Shown here one piece after another: positions 56,665 to 64,000 of a stretch of 64,000 nucleotides of DNA. A model generated the notes under the pieces. The model had not been told where the DNA came from, did not search any database, and was given only the letters and a program-made list of their open reading frames with translations. Numbering within the stretch: the stretch's first letter is position 1; each line of letters opens with the position of its first letter. The position numbers were made by a program, and so were the translations under genes. Location: positions 1 through 64,000 of the forward strand of contig JAJZBU010000006.1 in NCBI GenBank assembly GCA_021851865.1, given 5' to 3'. The stretch is from Pseudomonadota bacterium (lineage in GTDB: Bacteria > Pseudomonadota > Gammaproteobacteria > Pseudomonadales > Moraxellaceae).

Positions 56665-58097
56665 GCGCCGCCGGCACGCGCCAGAACCAGAGACTGCTGC
56701 AGCTGATACACGAAAAACTTGAAAGCGGCGAAGTCCTCGGCGGAGAGTGCGCCACTTGGGCAATCGGCGTAGATCAGGCCGATGGCACGCCCCGACAGGA
56801 TCAGAGGTGCCAAAAATGCCTGTAGCGTTGACTGGTGCTGGCCAAACAGACGCTCACCGCCGGCGCCTAGCCGCTCTTTTCCGCAAGGCCCATCTTCCCC
56901 CAGCCAGTAGGGCTGACGCCGCAGCAGGGTTTCCTGAAAGATCGGTACCTCTCCCGCCTTGAGGTCAAAACGAAAAGCGTCTCGCCACATCGGATCATAG
57001 AGCCCGACGGCGCTGCGGGCCGACAGGATGCGGGCATCGCTGGAGAGTACGGCGACCAGAGCCCGATCGAGGCCGACGCCACGGTAGAGTCCTTCCAAGG
57101 TCATGGCGACGAGGGCATTGAACTGTGTCGGTGAATGTTCGAGCGAAGTCATTTCGCGCAGGATGTTCAGCTGCAAGGCTGGATCCTGCGGACGACGAAC
57201 CACTTTTTGTCCCGCCCTGGCACGATCGGCGGCGGAGAAGGCGCGCCCCTGCATCTCCGCCAGCAGGATGTCCACCCCCATGTCCTGACAGATCTCGGGC
57301 ATGCGCTGCTGCGCCTCGACGAGAGCGGTCTCGACCGTGGCCACGGTGACGCCGAGCAACACCGACATGGCCTGCATCAAATGCGTCGGCGTGGCCGTCA
57401 TGTTCAGGCCGGGGGTCTGCTCGGCCACCTGATGGCACAGGCCGATCAAGCGCGCCTGCGGACTGAGCGGCGATCCGGTCAGTACTTCGCCGACGAGAGC
57501 TCCCAGCCCCCAGGACTGTGCCAGAGCCTTGCCCAGATGACCAAAACTGGTGCCGAGCACCTCGAGCGCAGCCTGTTCGCGTTCCTGCCCCGCCACCATA
57601 CGATCCAGCAGGATCTCACTGTCAGGGTCACCGAGGCTGAAATAGGCGGCTTCGCCGAGATCATGCAACAAGCCTGCGATGAAAACCTCCTCACCGTGCC
57701 GCGGCTGCACCAACTGCCATAAATGACGACTGAGGACCGCCGTGCGCAGCCCCAGCGCCAGCACCCGCAGCAAGGGCTGCTGCTGGCTATGACTGAGCAG
57801 ATCGTCAAGGATGCGCATGCTCAGACACATGTGTGCGATCGTCTGGACACCGAGGATGACGGCGGCTCGGCTGACCGTCGTCACCGGCATCTTGGCGGCG
57901 GTATGGTAGGTGGACGAATTGGCCAATTTGAGCACGCGTGTGGTCATCGCCGTATCCGCCAGGATGACTTCGCTGATCTCGGCTAGGCCCGATGCGTCAT
58001 CCGCACAAACCGCCTGCAAGCGGCGGGCCGCCCCCGCCAGCAAGGGCATTTCCTCCTCATTGATCCTATCCACCCAGACCTGGGTCTCTGCCGCCAT
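56655..58097 (-). CDS. HDOD-domain protein with GAF-like C-terminus
   Basis: 480 residues starting MAAETQVWVDRINEEEMPLL. HDOD domain (about 10-215) has VILADTAMTTRVLKLANSST, VSRAAVILGVQTIAHMCLS and AGLLHDLGEAAYF, the HD-related output domain common in signalling proteins. The C-terminal 150 residues (NALVAMTLEGLYRGVGLDRA ... GLIYADCPSGALSAEDFAAF) are GAF-like. It may act in c-di-GMP or stress signalling without enzyme activity. GGAG lies before ATG 58097; the longer reading upstream is unlike the family. It is convergent with the kinases (ten-base overlap). Confidence 0.85.
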   Translation of the reverse strand: MAAETQVWVDRINEEEMPLLAGAARRLQAVCADDASGLAEISEVILADTAMTTRVLKLANSSTYHTAAKMPVTTVSRAAVILGVQTIAHMCLSMRILDDLLSHSQQQPLLRVLALGLRTAVLSRHLWQLVQPRHGEEVFIAGLLHDLGEAAYFSLGDPDSEILLDRMVAGQEREQAALEVLGTSFGHLGKALAQSWGLGALVGEVLTGSPLSPQARLIGLCHQVAEQTPGLNMTATPTHLMQAMSVLLGVTVATVETALVEAQQRMPEICQDMGVDILLAEMQGRAFSAADRARAGQKVVRRPQDPALQLNILREMTSLEHSPTQFNALVAMTLEGLYRGVGLDRALVAVLSSDARILSARSAVGLYDPMWRDAFRFDLKAGEVPIFQETLLRRQPYWLGEDGPCGKERLGAGGERLFGQHQSTLQAFLAPLILSGRAIGLIYADCPSGALSAEDFAAFKFFVYQLQQSLVLARAGGAQA

Positions 58098-58167
58098 GAA
58101 AGCGATCTCCTCTGTCTTTGCAGCCAGTCTAGAAGAGCTGGCGCGAAAGCAGAAATTCTCCTCACTC

Positions 58168-58195
58168 AAGTAGCACACAAGAAGTAGCACACAAG
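58168..58195 (+). repeat. Perfect tandem repeat of 14 bases
   Basis: AAGTAGCACACAAG occurs twice head to tail in the divergent intergenic region between the HDOD gene and the SDR gene. It might be a pair of regulator sites, or a recent slippage duplication. Confidence 0.7.
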
Positions 58196-58290
58196 ACGCC
58201 ATCGCGCTGACGCCGATGGTCAAGCCTCACCCGGCGCCCGCCACTAGGATGGATGACTACTCTTGGCACCGACCTGACCGAGGCCGTATT

Positions 58291-59133
58291 ATGAAGTCAC
58301 CGCTCCACCATTCTGCCCAGCCAGCTCGTGTCGGCACGGCCCTGGTCACCGGCGCCTCCGCTGGCATCGGCCTGGAGTTCTGTCATGCGCTGGCGCGCCG
58401 CCACTACGACCTGGTCCTGGTGGCGCGCAACACACAACGTCTAGAGACGGTGGCAGCGATGCTGCAGGAGCGCTACGGCGTCACCTGTCACGTCGTGACG
58501 GCCGATCTGGCGAATCGTCAGGCCGCCGCCGACATCGACGCTTTCATCGAGCAGCGCGGTTTGCACATCGATTTTCTGGTCAACAACGCCGCTTTGCTCT
58601 ACAACGGCTATTTTCATGAGCTCGACCGACAAGCGCAGGAAGACTTGCTGGCGGTGAACATCGTCGCCTTGACCGCCCTCACCCACCGCTTTTTGCCCGG
58701 CATGATCGCGCGTCGGCACGGTCATATCCTGCACGTCGCCTCGACCGCCGCCTGGGTCGCGATTCCACAGCAAAATGTCTATGCTGCCAGCAAGGCCTAC
58801 GTCCTGTCCTTCAGCATCGCGCTGGCTGATGAGCAGCGCGCCTGGGGCAGTGGCGTCCACATCAGTGCCCTCTGTCCAAGTTATACCGACACGCGCATGC
58901 TCGACAACCCAGGACAGGGGCGCCGACTGAACATTCCACGCCGCCTGCGCCTTTCGGCCGCCAGCGTCGCCGAAGCCGGTATCAGCGCCTGCCTCGCCGG
59001 TGCGGTCGTCACCATCCCCGGCCGCGTCCACCAAGTCAGCATGGCGCTGCTGCAAGCAACACCACGGGTTCTGGCGGCACGTCTGATCGGCACCTGCTAT
59101 CGCCGACTGCAAGGCCCGACACAGCCGGCCTAG
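58291..59133 (+). CDS. Short-chain dehydrogenase/reductase
   Basis: 280 residues. Cofactor motif VTGASAGIGLEF, the structural NNAA (LVNNAALLYNGYF), the catalytic Ser in HVASTAAW and YxxxK in VYAASKAYV are all present. It is a classical SDR using NAD(P)(H). As the first gene of the 58-64 kb lipid-like operon, it could be the acyl/alkyl-DHAP reductase of that pathway; that is inference from neighbours. ATG 58291 has GAGG seven bases upstream. Confidence 0.85.
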   Translation: MKSPLHHSAQPARVGTALVTGASAGIGLEFCHALARRHYDLVLVARNTQRLETVAAMLQERYGVTCHVVTADLANRQAAADIDAFIEQRGLHIDFLVNNAALLYNGYFHELDRQAQEDLLAVNIVALTALTHRFLPGMIARRHGHILHVASTAAWVAIPQQNVYAASKAYVLSFSIALADEQRAWGSGVHISALCPSYTDTRMLDNPGQGRRLNIPRRLRLSAASVAEAGISACLAGAVVTIPGRVHQVSMALLQATPRVLAARLIGTCYRRLQGPTQPA

Positions 59134-59169
59134 GCCCGTGTTGCACGACATGACGACGGAGTTGGCACG

Positions 59170-60141
59170 ATGAGCGATGACCGTAAAATACTGATCACCG
59201 GCGCCCAGGGCTTCATCGGACGCGCCCTGCTCAAACACTATCAGTCGCTGGCGCAGCCGGTGCACGGCGTCGACCTGCGCGGTGATGGCGGCGATGTGCA
59301 CGCTGGCGACATCGCGGCGCCAGAGGACTGGAGCGATCTGCTCGCCGCCAGCCACACCGTCATCCATACCGCCGCCCTCGTTTCCAATGCTCTGGATGAC
59401 GCCGAGATGTGGCGGGTCAATGTGCTGGCGACGCGCCAGCTCATCGCCGCAGCGCGGCGCCATGGCGTGCGCCGTTTCGTGCATATCTCTTCCATCGTCG
59501 TCTATGGCAACGCCGCCAGCGGCGAGCTCGATGAAAGCTGTCCGGTGCACGCCGACGGTGGCAGTTATGTCCGCACCAAGATCGCCGCCGAGCACAGCGT
59601 GCTCAGCGCCTATGCCGATGGCGGTATCGAGGTCGTCATCCTGCGCCCGGGCGACGTCTATGGACCGGGTTGTCGTGTCTGGATCGACGTCCCCCTACAG
59701 CTCATCCGTAGCCACCAGTTTTTGCTGCCGGCAAGCGGCAAAGGTCATTTTCGCCCCACCTACATCGATGATCTGGTCCGTGGCATCGCATGCGCCGCAG
59801 CCAGCCCGCAAGCCTGTGGCCAGACCTTCAATCTCTCCTGTCGCGGGGCGATCAGTACCCGCGAGTTCTTTCAGCATCACCACCAGTGGTTGCGGCGATC
59901 GGGCCCCCTTTGCCTGCCCACCCTCCCAGCCTTGGTGCTCGCACAATCCAACTTCCAGGTCCGGCGCCTGCTCGGACGCCGCAGCGAAGCCTCGCCGGCC
60001 TCCATTCAGCAGCTCACCAGCCAAGCCTGGTTCGACATCCGGAAAGCCGAAACGATGCTCGGCTGGGTACCCGCAGTGAGCCTCGCCGAAGGCATGCAAC
60101 ATTCGCGCGCCTGGGCTGAATCACAAGGCTTGCTAGACTAA
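59170..60141 (+). CDS. NAD-dependent epimerase/dehydratase (3-beta-HSD-like)
   Basis: 323 residues, extended SDR. Rossmann motif ILITGAQGFIGRALL, the catalytic Ser (HISSIVVYGNA) and YxxxK (SYVRTK), then LRPGDVYGPG and a substrate-domain HFRPTYIDDLVRGIACAAAS. The closest type by eye is 3-beta-hydroxysteroid dehydrogenase/epimerase; the substrate is unknown. It lies 36 bases after the SDR gene and 42 before the flavoprotein, clearly the same operon. Confidence 0.85.
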   Translation: MSDDRKILITGAQGFIGRALLKHYQSLAQPVHGVDLRGDGGDVHAGDIAAPEDWSDLLAASHTVIHTAALVSNALDDAEMWRVNVLATRQLIAAARRHGVRRFVHISSIVVYGNAASGELDESCPVHADGGSYVRTKIAAEHSVLSAYADGGIEVVILRPGDVYGPGCRVWIDVPLQLIRSHQFLLPASGKGHFRPTYIDDLVRGIACAAASPQACGQTFNLSCRGAISTREFFQHHHQWLRRSGPLCLPTLPALVLAQSNFQVRRLLGRRSEASPASIQQLTSQAWFDIRKAETMLGWVPAVSLAEGMQHSRAWAESQGLLD

Positions 60142-60183
60142 CCTATCGATCCACGACACCACGTTTGATGAGGAGACCGACGC

Positions 60184-61785
60184 ATGCGCCGCTGGAATGG
60201 CTGGGGAGATGAAGCCCATGATTTTCCGCTCAAACCCAAGGGCCTAGCCCTGCTCGAGAGCCTCCTGACCGGCAAGGGGTCACGCCTGCCCGACGTTTCG
60301 TTGAGTGAGGTCCTGACGCGTGTTCCCCGCTCACGCCTGCCGCCCCATCCGCTGGTGAGCCAGGATCCGGAACAGCGGGTGCGACATGCGCGCGGCGAGA
60401 GCTTTCCTGACTGGATCGCCAAACACAGCGGCCACTTCGGTCAGTTTCCCGACGGCGTGGCGCAGCCGCGCGACAGTGAGGAAGTGCGTACGGTCCTGCA
60501 GTGGGCCGTCGCCAACAACATCGTCGTCATCATCTACGGCGGCGGCACGTCCGTCGCCGGCCATATCAACGTCCCGGCCTCGACACGCCCGGTGTTGACC
60601 TTGTCGCTGGCGAAGATGGACACGCTGCTCGCGCTCAACCCGGAAAGTCAGGTCGCCACCTTCGGCGCCGGAACACCGGGGCCGCAGCTGGAAGCGCAGC
60701 TGCGCGAACATGGCTTCGTCCTTGGACACTTTCCGCAATCCTGGGAGCTGTCCACCGTCGGCGGCTGGGTCGCCAGCCGTTCCTCCGGGCAACAGTCTTT
60801 GCGCTATGGCCGTATCGAACAGATGTTCGCCGGTGCGCGCGTCGAGACACCCATCGGTCGGCTCGATCTGCCAGATATTCCCGCCTCTGCCGCAGGCCCT
60901 GACCTGCGCGAAGTCATCCTCGGTAGCGAGGGACGTATCGGCGCCATCACCGAGGTCAAGGTGCGTGTCACCCCCCTGCCCGAACATGAGTCCTTTCACG
61001 TCGCCTTTCTGCCCGACTGGAGCGCGGGCATCACCCTGGTGCGCCAACTGGCACAAAACAAGACCGGGCTGTCGATGATGCGTCTGTCGAATCCGCTGGA
61101 GACACGTTCCCATCTGGCTATGGGCGGCGACCATCCGCTGTTCGCCGCCTACGACGCCTGCATCAGCGCCGCCGGCTGCCGTGCGGGTGAACGCTGCATG
61201 TTCACCTTTGGCGTCACCGGCAGCAAACGCCAGACGCGCTTCGTTCTCGCCGAGGTCCGCCGCGCCATCCGTCGTGCCGGTGGCATCGCCATGGCCAGTG
61301 GCTTCATGGGCGGAATCTGGGAGCATTCACGCTTCCGCTCACCCTATTTGCGCAACGCCCTGTGGGAGCATGGTTATTCTGTCGACACCTTCGAGACCTG
61401 CATCAACTGGGATCGTGTCAGCGACTGTATGCAGTCGATGGAGCAGGCCATCCGTAGCGCCAGCGGCGAGCATCCAGTCCTCGTTTTCACCCATTTGTCG
61501 CACATGTATGGTCAGGGCTGCAGCATCTACACCACTTACATCTTTAAGAACTCTGACCGCTACGACGCACTGCTGGCGCGCTGGCAGGCCTACAAGCAGG
61601 CGGCTGGTGATGCCCTCGCCGCCATCGGCGCCACCGCCAGCCATCAGCACGGCATCGGTCGTGATCACGCGCCCTGGTTGAAGTTCGAGAAGGGTGAACT
61701 CGGCATGCGTCTCATCGCCAGCATGCTGCGGCCTTTCGATCCGCAAGCACAGCTCAACCCAGGCTGTCTGTTGCAGGAAGACTGA
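60184..61785 (+). CDS. FAD-binding oxidase, alkyl-dihydroxyacetonephosphate synthase-like
   Basis: 533 residues. FAD-binding PP-loop VVIIYGGGTSVAGHINV (113-130) and FPQSWELSTVGGWVASRSSG fit the VAO/PCMH fold. The C-terminal block ends with SHQHGIGRDH (486-495), equivalent to the active-site SHHHGVGK of alkyl-DHAP synthase rather than the GEHGxG of D-lactate dehydrogenase. Alkyl-DHAP synthase exchanges the acyl chain of acyl-DHAP for a fatty alcohol to make ether lipids. The ADPS-like assignment is from these motifs and the GlpD/kinase neighbours; the second His is Gln here, so activity must be tested. Confidence 0.8.
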   Translation: MRRWNGWGDEAHDFPLKPKGLALLESLLTGKGSRLPDVSLSEVLTRVPRSRLPPHPLVSQDPEQRVRHARGESFPDWIAKHSGHFGQFPDGVAQPRDSEEVRTVLQWAVANNIVVIIYGGGTSVAGHINVPASTRPVLTLSLAKMDTLLALNPESQVATFGAGTPGPQLEAQLREHGFVLGHFPQSWELSTVGGWVASRSSGQQSLRYGRIEQMFAGARVETPIGRLDLPDIPASAAGPDLREVILGSEGRIGAITEVKVRVTPLPEHESFHVAFLPDWSAGITLVRQLAQNKTGLSMMRLSNPLETRSHLAMGGDHPLFAAYDACISAAGCRAGERCMFTFGVTGSKRQTRFVLAEVRRAIRRAGGIAMASGFMGGIWEHSRFRSPYLRNALWEHGYSVDTFETCINWDRVSDCMQSMEQAIRSASGEHPVLVFTHLSHMYGQGCSIYTTYIFKNSDRYDALLARWQAYKQAAGDALAAIGATASHQHGIGRDHAPWLKFEKGELGMRLIASMLRPFDPQAQLNPGCLLQED

Positions 61786-61814
61786 TCACGACGCCCCCTA
61801 ATTCTGGAGACGCC

Positions 61815-63326
61815 ATGCAACGACCTGACCTCCTGCAGCTGACGCAGACGCGCTGGGACCTCATCGTCATCGGCGGCGGCATCACCGGCGCCGGCATCCT
61901 GCTCGAAGCTGCCCGACGCGGCAAAAAGGTGTTGCTGCTGGAGCGCGCCGACTACGCCTCCGGCGCCTCCAGCCGCTCCTCAAAGATGGTTCATGGCGGC
62001 CTGCGCTACATCGCTCAGGGCGATGTCAGCCTCACCCGTCAGTCGCTACGCGAGCGTGAGCGCCTGCTGCAGGAGCTGCCGCATATGGTGGTGCGCCTAC
62101 CCTATCTCTTCCCCATCCGTCGTGGACGTTTTCCCGGACGCCTGCCGATGCAGGCACTGCTCTTCGTCTATGATTTTCTTGCCGGTCGGCGCACGCACCG
62201 CTGGCTGCCCCGCCATCAGGTTCTGCAAGACTACCCCAGCCTCATGCCGCATGGACTACGCGGCGCCCTGCGCTATGACGACGCCCTCACCGACGATGCC
62301 CGACTGGTGCAACGCGTCTTGCACGAAGCGCGCCTGGAGGGCGGTGTCGCCGGCAATTACATGATCGTGCATCAGATTGAACCCGGATCGGAGGGTTTTT
62401 CGGTCACGGTCAGCGATGCCGTCCTCGACACTCGCGCCAACTTGCTGGCCGGCCAGGTCGTCAACGCTACCGGCGCCTGGGCGGATCGACTCTCAGGCGG
62501 TAGCGCCAAAGTCCGTGCGCAACGCGGTAGTCATCTTTTTATCGCCGCCGACAAGATCGCCCTGCACGATTGCCTGACCTTCATGCACCAGGTCGATGGC
62601 CGCCCGGTGTTTGCCTTCCCCTGGAAAGGCGCCGTCTGCATCGGCACCACCGATCTCGATCATGGTGAACTGAACGAGCAGGAACCTCGTTGCAGCGCCG
62701 CCGAGGTCGACTATCTGCTCACTGCCGTTCGTCAGCAATGGCCCGATCTCGTCTTGAGCGCCGATGACCTTCTCTCGAGCATGGCCGGCGTTCGCCCCAT
62801 CATCGCCTCGGGCAAGGGCCGTACGCCGTCGCAAGAACGTCGCGACCACGCCATCTGGCGCACCGCGAACGGGGTCGTCAGTGTCGCTGGCGGCAAACTC
62901 ACCACCTTTCGCCTCATCGCTCTCGATGTCCTGCGGACCCTCGGCTTCATTCACGCCCGCGACCATGCGGCAGCAGTGCAGCAGCGCCGGCAGCGCTGCT
63001 TCCGGCATGAAGTCACCGATCCACATCGACTCAGCCACCCCCTGGCGGCGCCCGCCGATGGCGCCGAACTGCGCGAACAGATTCGCTGGATCCTGCGACA
63101 TGAGCAGGTCGTTCATCTCGATGACCTCATGCTCAGACGCCTGCGTGCCGGCCACGTCATGGCGAGAGGCGGCGAGGATCTGCTGGCGGACATCGGCGAT
63201 CTTTGTCGCGATCAGCTGGGGTGGAATGAGACCCGTTGGCGGCAGGAGGCCGACCGCTATCGCGCCATCATCGCCGACAGTTATTCAATCGCGCTCCCGA
63301 ACACACGCACACAGGTGGGCATTTAA
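61815..63326 (+). CDS. Glycerol-3-phosphate dehydrogenase/oxidase (GlpD-like)
   Basis: 503 residues. Dinucleotide-binding LIVIGGGITGAGILLEAARR, the GlpD block YASGASSRSSKMVHGGLRYI, LRGALRYDDALTDDARLV, VVNATGAWAD and IGTTDLDH. The C-terminal helical domain is present. The enzyme oxidises sn-glycerol-3-phosphate to DHAP with FAD. It may be a second, pathway-specific GlpD given the lipid-type neighbours, since there is no glpF or glpR here. Starts 29 bases after the flavoprotein stop. Confidence 0.9.
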   Translation: MQRPDLLQLTQTRWDLIVIGGGITGAGILLEAARRGKKVLLLERADYASGASSRSSKMVHGGLRYIAQGDVSLTRQSLRERERLLQELPHMVVRLPYLFPIRRGRFPGRLPMQALLFVYDFLAGRRTHRWLPRHQVLQDYPSLMPHGLRGALRYDDALTDDARLVQRVLHEARLEGGVAGNYMIVHQIEPGSEGFSVTVSDAVLDTRANLLAGQVVNATGAWADRLSGGSAKVRAQRGSHLFIAADKIALHDCLTFMHQVDGRPVFAFPWKGAVCIGTTDLDHGELNEQEPRCSAAEVDYLLTAVRQQWPDLVLSADDLLSSMAGVRPIIASGKGRTPSQERRDHAIWRTANGVVSVAGGKLTTFRLIALDVLRTLGFIHARDHAAAVQQRRQRCFRHEVTDPHRLSHPLAAPADGAELREQIRWILRHEQVVHLDDLMLRRLRAGHVMARGGEDLLADIGDLCRDQLGWNETRWRQEADRYRAIIADSYSIALPNTRTQVGI

Positions 63327-63335
63327 GGAAACGCT

Positions 63336-64000
63336 ATGACGTCATCGCAGGATCTCTTTCTGGCGCTCGATCAAGGTACGCAGAGCGTGCGCGCCATGCT
63401 GTTCAGCCGCGACGGCGAACTCGTCGCGAAATCACAACAGCATATCGAGCCCTATTTTTCTTCGCACCCGAATTGGGCCGAGCAGCACGCCGACTATTTC
63501 TGGCAGAATCTGGGGCAGGCTTGTCAGGGGCTGTGGCGCGACTACCCCGACCTGCGTCCACGCGTCGTCGCCGCGGCGTTGACCTGTCAGCGCGCCACCA
63601 TGGTCTGTCTCGATGCCGACATGCAGCCCCTGCGTCCCGCCACCATCTGGCTTGACTCGCGTCGCACCGATGCCTATCCAGCGCTGCCTTTGTGGCTGAG
63701 ACTGGCCAGCGATGCGCTCGGCCAGCGTCACATGATGTACCAGCTGCAGTCGAAAGCCGAATGCAACTGGCTCGCTGTTGATTACCCCGATATTTGGGCG
63801 AAGACGCGCCATTTCGTGCAACTGTCCGGCTATCTCACCTACCAGCTCACCGGTCGCCTGTGCGACGCCGTCGGCGCTCAGGTCGGTTATTTGCCCTTCG
63901 ACTACCGTCGCCAGTGCTGGGCTGCTGCGCATGACCTCAAGTGGCGAGCCTTGACCGTACGCCGTGAGCAATTACCGCCCCTGGTGCAAGCCGGCGGCCT
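63336..64000 (+). CDS. FGGY-family carbohydrate kinase, N-terminal part (cut by window edge)
   Basis: 221 codons of the gene are in the window. MTSSQDLFLALDQGTQSVRA MLF is the phosphate-binding start of FGGY kinases, followed by ALTCQRATMVCLD and TIWLDSRRTDA (the equivalent of the IxWxDxR motif). AAGGA lies seven bases before the ATG, nine bases after the GlpD-like stop. Glycerol kinase and xylulokinase both belong here; the sequence shown does not decide the substrate, but the GlpD-like neighbour favours glycerol or dihydroxyacetone. Confidence 0.88.
   Translation, partial: MTSSQDLFLALDQGTQSVRAMLFSRDGELVAKSQQHIEPYFSSHPNWAEQHADYFWQNLGQACQGLWRDYPDLRPRVVAAALTCQRATMVCLDADMQPLRPATIWLDSRRTDAYPALPLWLRLASDALGQRHMMYQLQSKAECNWLAVDYPDIWAKTRHFVQLSGYLTYQLTGRLCDAVGAQVGYLPFDYRRQCWAAAHDLKWRALTVRREQLPPLVQAGG

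Overview
The window is GC-rich DNA, most likely from the chromosome of a flagellated, LPS-bearing gammaproteobacterium. This rests on the canonical thrS-infC-rpmI-rplT-pheS-pheT order, an adjacent tamA-tamB pair, a ModE-regulated molybdate transporter, a tRNA-Ser(GGA) close to the enterobacterial one, CheV, and an FlgM system with recognisable sigma-54 and sigma-28 promoters. I cannot name a genus.

Layout. 1-4542 (minus): translation genes thrS to pheT, with pheT cut by the window edge and a terminator or attenuator hairpin just before pheS. 4608-10330 (minus): tamA-tamB, outer-membrane assembly. 10399-13147: an AraC-type regulator divergent from a lipoprotein lipase/esterase. 13202-18880: tRNA-Ser with promoter and terminator, then an accessory region. 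Its first 3 kb look like a decayed integrative element: an integrase fragment, an AbiE-type toxin-antitoxin pair, an imperfect second copy of the tRNA 3' end and matching tandem repeats near both ends. Beyond it lie a serine-recombinase fragment, an intact VapBC-like pair, a carboxylesterase pseudogene and a HigBA pair with a damaged toxin. 18892-22306: modE-modABC, with a ModE-like operator before modE. 22442-31842: a surface-polysaccharide/LPS-core locus with two glutamine-dependent asparagine-synthetase paralogues around a glycosyltransferase, a SIS-heptose-nucleotidyltransferase fusion with a degenerate SIS half, two GT9 heptosyltransferase-like genes and a further GT4 enzyme. 31970-46946: flagellar rod, hook and hook-junction genes flgB to flgL (minus), cheV, then flgA, flgM and flgN (plus). 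46931-52059: an MFS transporter with a vestigial tail, a patatin phospholipase, a secreted SRPBCC-like protein and an AI-2E/PerM-type permease. 52185-58097: two overlapping sensor histidine kinases convergent with an HDOD-GAF protein. 58291-64000: an SDR, an NAD-dependent epimerase, an alkyl-DHAP-synthase-like flavoprotein, a GlpD-like dehydrogenase and an FGGY kinase (cut by the window end), which together look like a glycerolipid or ether-lipid pathway.

The most notable observations are: a homologous domain of about 175 residues inserted in both FlgE and FlgK of the same operon; the SIS-HldE fusion lacking GmhA signature motifs; the possible ether-lipid operon; the remnant island with paired tandem repeats at both ends; and the clear ModE, sigma-54, sigma-28 and AbiE operator-like sites. 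All calls come from reading the sequence; no database search was run.
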